A stretch of DNA of 64,000 bases, taken from positions 62,001-126,000 of the forward strand of contig NZ_FRAB01000002.1 of assembly GCF_900142195.1 (NCBI RefSeq). Reading direction: 5' to 3'. Below, one piece after another: positions 59,961 through 64,000 of the stretch. Under the pieces are notes generated by a model, which was given only the letters and a program-made list of their open reading frames with translations, searched no databases and was not told the origin of the DNA. A program made the translations under genes and the position numbers. The stretch is from Paraburkholderia terricola (GTDB taxonomy: Bacteria; Pseudomonadota; Gammaproteobacteria; Burkholderiales; Burkholderiaceae). The stretch's first letter is position 1. Every line of letters starts with the position of its first letter.

Positions 59961-60149
59961 TCAGGTCAACGCCGGCAACGCTTCCAGCAGCAGGAAGCAC
60001 AGCATCGCGCCGATCAACGCCCCGATCAGATTAGGTTGGTATTTGTGCCGCCGCCGCATCACGATCAGCAGTCCGCCGATCACCACCAGCCCGAGGCCGG
60101 CGAAAGCAACCATCATGTACCAGATCCCGCTTGTGTCGTGGACGACCAT
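59961..60149 (-). CDS. Small two-helix membrane protein
   Basis: This 62-residue protein has two hydrophobic segments (about 10-30: WYMMVAFAGLGLVVIGGLLIV; and about 40-58: LIGALIGAMLCFLLLEAL) joined by a basic RRRHKYQP loop. The loop charge suggests both ends face the periplasm. AAGGAGG lies 6 bases upstream of ATG 60149, a strong translation signal. The function is unknown. Confidence 0.78.
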   Translation of the reverse strand: MVVHDTSGIWYMMVAFAGLGLVVIGGLLIVMRRRHKYQPNLIGALIGAMLCFLLLEALPALT

Positions 60150-60316
60150 GGCACCCTCCTTGAACTTTTTTAGTCCTTGTTTAATCGAGTATAGAGGGCG
60201 CTGAAAGGAAGGGCATGCTGCGACGCAGCGCATCGATGCGCGTCCCGCAGCCTATGTGCGCGATCGCGCCCATGTTTTTCGTGCTGCATCAATGCGTTAA
60301 AGGGGACGCTACCGGT

Positions 60317-61027
60317 TTACCCGCTTCGTAAAGATCCGAGGTCGGTTTCGTCGAGCCATTGCCATGCGCCGGGTGCCAGCGCGGCGGGCAAGGCGAGCCC
60401 GCCGATCCGCTCGCGATGCAGCGCCTCGCAACGATTGCCCGCTGCCGCGATCATCCGCTTGACCTGGTGGTATTTGCCTTCCATCACGGTGAGCGCCAAC
60501 TGACGGTCGCCGCGCGCCTCCGCTTCGACGGCGGCGATCGGCTTGGGCTCGCCGTGCAGCAACACGCCGTCGCGCAGCGCGGCCAATTGCGCGTCGTCGA
60601 CCGGATGACGCGTGGTCGCGACATACACCTTGCGCACCTTGCGTTTCGGCGACGTGAACAGATGGACGAACTTGCCGTCGTCGGAGAGCAGCAAGAGGCC
60701 GGTCGTGTCCTGATCGAGGCGGCCCACGCACTGCACGCCGCGCTCGGCGAATTGCGGCGGCAACAGGCTGAACACGCTCAGATGATGCTGCGGCTCGCGC
60801 GAGCATTCATAGCCGGCGGGCTTGTTCAGAAGCAGATAGGCGCGCTCGCGATACGGCCAGGCAACGCCGTCCACGCTGAAGCCGAACGCGCTGTCGTCGA
60901 TTGAAAAATCGGCGTCGGCATCGGTGCGGACCATGCCGCCGACGCTCACGCGGCCGTCGGCGATCAGCGCGCGGCATTGGCGGCGCGAGCCGAAACCTTG
61001 AGTGAAGAGGATGCTTTCGAGATTCAT
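60317..61027 (-). CDS. rsuA: 16S rRNA pseudouridine synthase, RsuA type
   Basis: The 236-residue protein has an S4 RNA-binding domain (about 1-60, SRRQCRALIADGRVSVGG) and a pseudouridine synthase domain with LLLNKPAGYECS, the catalytic Asp in VGRLDQDTTGLLLLSDDG and EGKYHQVKRMIAAAGN. RsuA makes pseudouridine 516 in 16S rRNA. ATG 61027 is preferred to an upstream ATG at 61051 because of the normal MNLE-type N-terminus. Confidence 0.9.
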   Translation of the reverse strand: MNLESILFTQGFGSRRQCRALIADGRVSVGGMVRTDADADFSIDDSAFGFSVDGVAWPYRERAYLLLNKPAGYECSREPQHHLSVFSLLPPQFAERGVQCVGRLDQDTTGLLLLSDDGKFVHLFTSPKRKVRKVYVATTRHPVDDAQLAALRDGVLLHGEPKPIAAVEAEARGDRQLALTVMEGKYHQVKRMIAAAGNRCEALHRERIGGLALPAALAPGAWQWLDETDLGSLRSG

Positions 61028-61396
61028 GGCGAGCGAAGAATAACACCGCAAGAAGTGGAGCGCCGCGCCGCGCGATAGCGGCGACGACGGTCTCCCCTAC
61101 CTCGTTGCGGGAGTTCATCGATGCACGCCCAGTCCTCTTCGCCGGCTTCGTCCGCGATCCGTTTTCCCGGTTTTCCCGCCGCATTTCAGCGGCTCGCGTG
61201 GTCGAATCGGGTCGCGCAGTCCGCCGGACAGATCAGTCTCGCCGCCGCGCCGCTCGTCGCCGTGGTGAGCCGCCTTGCGTGCCCCTGAAACGCTCGGGAA
61301 AACCCGCGCGGATGAAAATGAATTTTTTTCCAGGCGTTTTCTATGTAAACATACTTTCATGCATTTGGCTTACATCAGGTGGTCCGCCTCGCTCGT
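61028..61396. other. Divergent rsuA/RpiR-gene intergenic region
   Basis: This 369-bp gap contains an AT-rich segment (61318-61365) with a palindrome, set out as a separate entry, just before the RpiR-type gene. No gene is evident. Confidence 0.5.
61342..61353. promoter_or_regulatory. Candidate RpiR-family operator
   Basis: TATGT-AA-ACATA is a perfect 5-bp inverted repeat, overlapped by an imperfect TGTAA-N6-TTTCA that resembles RpiR-family sites. It lies about 45 bp upstream of the regulator's start. Confidence 0.4.
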
Positions 61397-62407
61397 ATGA
61401 TTCATCACCCATCCGTTGCTCCCAACTCCGCCGAGCAGGCCATCGCCTCGCGCATTGCCGCGGCCATGCCGACTCTCACGCCGATTCACCGGCGCATGGG
61501 CGAATACGTGCTGGCCAATCTGTTTCGCGCGGCCACCATGCGTATCGACGAACTGGCGAGCGTGGTCGGCGCGTCCGTGGCGACGGCGAATCGCTTTGCG
61601 CGCACGCTCGGCTTCGACGGCTATCCGCAGTTTCGTGAGGCGCTGGTGCGCGGTTTCGAAGCGACGCTTGCGCCGGTCGAGCGATTGCGCAGCGCGCAGG
61701 AATCGCTCGCGGCCGGCGACAACCTGATCGACGCGTCGCTCGAACAGGCCGCCGCCAACCTGCACTCCACGCGCAGCGCGATCGATAGCGCCGCGGCCGA
61801 AGCCGCCGTCGAGGCGATCCTCGCCGCGCGCCGGGTGTTCGTGCTGGGCGCGGGCACCAGCTCGTTTCTCGCCGGCCTGATGGAGCACGGGCTGATGCCG
61901 TATCACGACAACGTGCAATCGCTCGCGCTGATCGGCGGGCCGTCGCATGCCGCGCGGCGTCTCTTCAATTCCGACGAAGGCGATCTGGTGATCGGCATCG
62001 TATTCCCGCGCTATGTCGAGGACACCATCGAACTCGCGCGCCGTGCCGCGAGCCGCGGCGCGCGCGTGCTTGCGCTAACCGACAGCCCGCGCTCGCCGCT
62101 CGCGCATTTCGCCGATCTCTCGCTGTACGTGCGCTCCGAGCGGCGGCTCGCGGCCAATGCCGACTCCGCCGTGCTCGCCGTGATCGAGGCACTTTGCGAC
62201 GCGGTCGCGTATCGCGCCAAGCGCTCGGTGAAAGCGGCCGCCGACGTCACCGAATTCGTGCTGCCCTGGCTCACCGATCCTCAGCCCGCGCCGATCGCCG
62301 CAATGGACAAACCCGCGCGCGCCTCCAGCGGCGCGGCCCGCGACAAGCGCGGCGCGAGCACCGCCCGCACCAGCAGCGCCACCCGCACCAGCAAATCCAA
62401 ACGATGA
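61397..62407 (+). CDS. RpiR/MurR-family transcriptional regulator
   Basis: The 336-residue protein has an RpiR N-terminal helix-turn-helix (about 15-90, with MRIDELASVVGASVATANRFARTLG, cited in part) and a SIS phospho-sugar-binding domain (about 125-260, with VFVLGAGTSSFLAGLMEHGL). A Ser/Thr/Lys-rich tail follows residue 300. The ATG at 61397 is used; a GTG at 61379 is possible. The stop overlaps the iaaA ATG, so the regulator and the peptidase are co-translated. Confidence 0.9.
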   Translation: MIHHPSVAPNSAEQAIASRIAAAMPTLTPIHRRMGEYVLANLFRAATMRIDELASVVGASVATANRFARTLGFDGYPQFREALVRGFEATLAPVERLRSAQESLAAGDNLIDASLEQAAANLHSTRSAIDSAAAEAAVEAILAARRVFVLGAGTSSFLAGLMEHGLMPYHDNVQSLALIGGPSHAARRLFNSDEGDLVIGIVFPRYVEDTIELARRAASRGARVLALTDSPRSPLAHFADLSLYVRSERRLAANADSAVLAVIEALCDAVAYRAKRSVKAAADVTEFVLPWLTDPQPAPIAAMDKPARASSGAARDKRGASTARTSSATRTSKSKR

Positions 62408-63396
62408 ACTCCAACGCAGTCATTGCCATTCACGGCGGCGCAGGGACCATCCTGCGCGCGTCGATGTCGTCCGGCGCCGAAGCCGAATATCACGCAGCCT
62501 TGCATGCCGTGCTGAGCGCCGGCCAGCGCATCCTCGCCGACGGCGGCAGCGCGCTCGACGCCGTGAGCGAAGCCGTGCGTCTGCTCGAGGATTGCCCGCT
62601 CTTCAACGCGGGTCGCGGCGCGGTCTACACGGCGGCCGGCACGCACGAACTCGACGCCGCCATCATGGACGGCGGCACGCTCGAAGCCGGCGCGATCTGC
62701 TGCGTGAAGCGCGTGCGCAATCCGATTCTGGCGGCGCGCCGCGTGCTCGAAAGCAGCGAGCATGTGCTCTTCACCGGCGAAGGCGCGGAAGCCTTCGCGG
62801 CCGCGCACGGACTCGAATTCGTCGAGCCCGGGTATTTCCATACCGAGGCGCGCCACCATCAATGGCTGCTCGCGCGCGACCGGCAGCGCGCGATGCTCGA
62901 CCACGACGGCGCGACGCTCGCCGGCGCGTCGTCCACGAACGACGACGATCCCGCGCCGCACGAGCCGATCGACCCGAACCGCAAGTTCGGCACCGTCGGC
63001 GCGGTCGCGCTCGATCGGCATGGCCACGTGGCGGCGGCTACTTCAACGGGCGGCGTCACCAACAAGCAGGTGGGCCGGGTCGGCGACACGCCGCTGATCG
63101 GCGCGGGCTGTTATGCGGACGACGCGACGTGCGCGGTCTCGACCACCGGCTCCGGCGAGATGTTCATGCGCATGGTCGCCGCCTACGACGTCGCCGCGCA
63201 AATGGCCTATCGCCAGGTTTCGCTGGAAGAGGCGGCGCACGACGTCGTGATGAACCGCCTGCCGAGGATCGACGGCCGTGGCGGCCTGATCGCCGTCGAT
63301 GCGCGCGGCAACGTCACGCTGCCGTTCAATACCGAGGGCATGTATCGCGGTTTCGCGCGTCCCGGCGAAACGCCGGTGACGGCGATCTATCGCTGA
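62404..63396 (+). CDS. iaaA: Isoaspartyl peptidase / L-asparaginase (Ntn hydrolase)
   Basis: The 330-residue precursor is a self-cleaving Thr-type amidohydrolase. AIHGGAG opens the fold, [11 protein letters not shown] and DAAIMDGG follow, and autocleavage should occur before the catalytic Thr in [11 protein letters not shown] (about residue 200). [11 protein letters not shown] closes the active site. It degrades isoaspartyl dipeptides. In E. coli iaaA precedes gsiABCD, and a gsiA-type gene follows here too, 82 bp away. Confidence 0.93.
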   Translation: MNSNAVIAIHGGAGTILRASMSSGAEAEYHAALHAVLSAGQRILADGGSALDAVSEAVRLLEDCPLFNAGRGAVYTAAGTHELDAAIMDGGTLEAGAICCVKRVRNPILAARRVLESSEHVLFTGEGAEAFAAAHGLEFVEPGYFHTEARHHQWLLARDRQRAMLDHDGATLAGASSTNDDDPAPHEPIDPNRKFGTVGAVALDRHGHVAAATSTGGVTNKQVGRVGDTPLIGAGCYADDATCAVSTTGSGEMFMRMVAAYDVAAQMAYRQVSLEEAAHDVVMNRLPRIDGRGGLIAVDARGNVTLPFNTEGMYRGFARPGETPVTAIYR

Positions 63397-63478
63397 TCCG
63401 CTCGCCGGGTTATCGCCTGGTATGCCCGCGTTATCGCCTGAACTTTCGCTAGCCGCGTTTGAATTCAAAGGAACCACC

Positions 63479-64000
63479 GTGCCGACTTCATCGCACACCG
63501 CCCGTCCGCTTATCGAAACCTTGCCGCCGCAACGCGTGCTCGCGGTCGACGATCTGTCGGTCGCGTTTCGCAGCGGCGACGCAACCGTCAACGCGGTGCG
63601 CCATCTGTCGTTCACCGTCGAGCGCGGCGAGACGCTGGCGATCGTCGGCGAATCGGGTTCGGGCAAATCGGTGACCTCGCTCGCGTTGATGCGGCTGATC
63701 GAGCATGGCGGTGGGCGCCTTGCCGGCGGCGGCATCGCCTTCCGGCGCCGCGACGGCAGCGTGCTCGACCTCGCGAAAGCGTCGTCGGGCACGATGCGCT
63801 CGATTCGCGGCGCCGACATCGCGATGATCTTCCAGGAGCCGATGACCTCGCTCAATCCGGTCTTCACGGTCGGCGATCAGATCAGCGAGGCGATCGCCTT
63901 GCATCAGGGCAAGAGCCGTTCGGCCGCGCACGCGGAAACGCTGCGTCTGCTCGAACTCGTGCGGATTCCCGAAGCGCGCCGGGTGGCGGCGCGGTTTCCG
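63479..64000 (+). CDS. gsiA: Peptide/glutathione-type ABC transporter ATPase (cut by window end)
   Basis: The first 174 residues show a DppD/GsiA-type ATPase: Walker [16 protein letters not shown] and the Q-loop [17 protein letters not shown] 63479 is preferred because AAAGGA lies just upstream; an in-frame ATG at 63422 has no ribosome site. Whether it is a fused double ATPase like E. coli GsiA lies beyond the window. With iaaA it suggests uptake and cleavage of isoaspartyl peptides or glutathione. Confidence 0.88.
   Translation, partial: MPTSSHTARPLIETLPPQRVLAVDDLSVAFRSGDATVNAVRHLSFTVERGETLAIVGESGSGKSVTSLALMRLIEHGGGRLAGGGIAFRRRDGSVLDLAKASSGTMRSIRGADIAMIFQEPMTSLNPVFTVGDQISEAIALHQGKSRSAAHAETLRLLELVRIPEARRVAARFP

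Overview
The window is about 64 kb of a high-GC (low 60s percent by eye) betaproteobacterial chromosome. The protein sequences and gene order point to Burkholderia sensu lato, most likely Paraburkholderia. Supporting gene groups are coaBC-lspA-ileS-ribF, clpS-clpA, rpmB-rpmG beside radC, fkpB-ispH, a five-gene liv operon, a MocR regulator divergent from a DUF2917 gene, and a second elongation factor G gene. This assignment rests on recognition, not on a database search. I see no rRNA, tRNA, IS element, prophage or CRISPR array.

Left third (1-23 kb), mostly accessory and regulatory: a cut-off clpP paralogue divergent from an ECF sigma factor; an EAL protein with lost catalytic residues; a 35-bp tandem repeat; an mdtD-type efflux pump; a MocR regulator facing a DUF2917 gene across a clear operator-like repeat cluster; a citrate synthase-like enzyme fused to a MerR-like DNA-binding domain, facing a CoA transferase whose halves appear in swapped order, with a perfect 17-bp palindrome between them; a GntR/HutC regulator; an aldo/keto reductase; a secreted Rap1a/Tai-like protein; a four-gene peptide/nickel-type ABC importer with a Tat-exported binding protein and a fused double ATPase; a nickel/cobalt permease paired with a His-rich cupin; fusA; and a DUF192 protein.

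Middle (23-48 kb), mostly housekeeping: rluE, icd, a cold-shock gene, clpSA, dut, a frameshifted luciferase-like flavin oxidoreductase, coaBC, lspA-ileS, ribF, purN with an RsmB-family methyltransferase, an MscS channel, a fatty acid desaturase, the NAD genes nadA-nadC and convergent nadB, ribosomal proteins L28 and L33, radC, and fkpB-ispH.

Right third (48-64 kb): the livJ-H-M-G-F operon behind a long upstream region with NtrC-like, sigma54-like and sigma70-like elements; a YpeA-type acetyltransferase; argD preceded by a promoter, folded leader and strong terminator (candidate attenuator or sRNA); a HEPN/Abi-family gene that is a defence candidate; a ferredoxin-fused flavin reductase; an SDR-family protein; a 62-residue membrane protein; rsuA; and an RpiR regulator leading a peptide-scavenging cluster (iaaA, then a gsiA-type ATPase cut by the window end).

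The best candidates for undescribed biology are the HTH-citrate synthase/permuted CoA transferase pair, the argD leader element, and the stand-alone HEPN/Abi gene.
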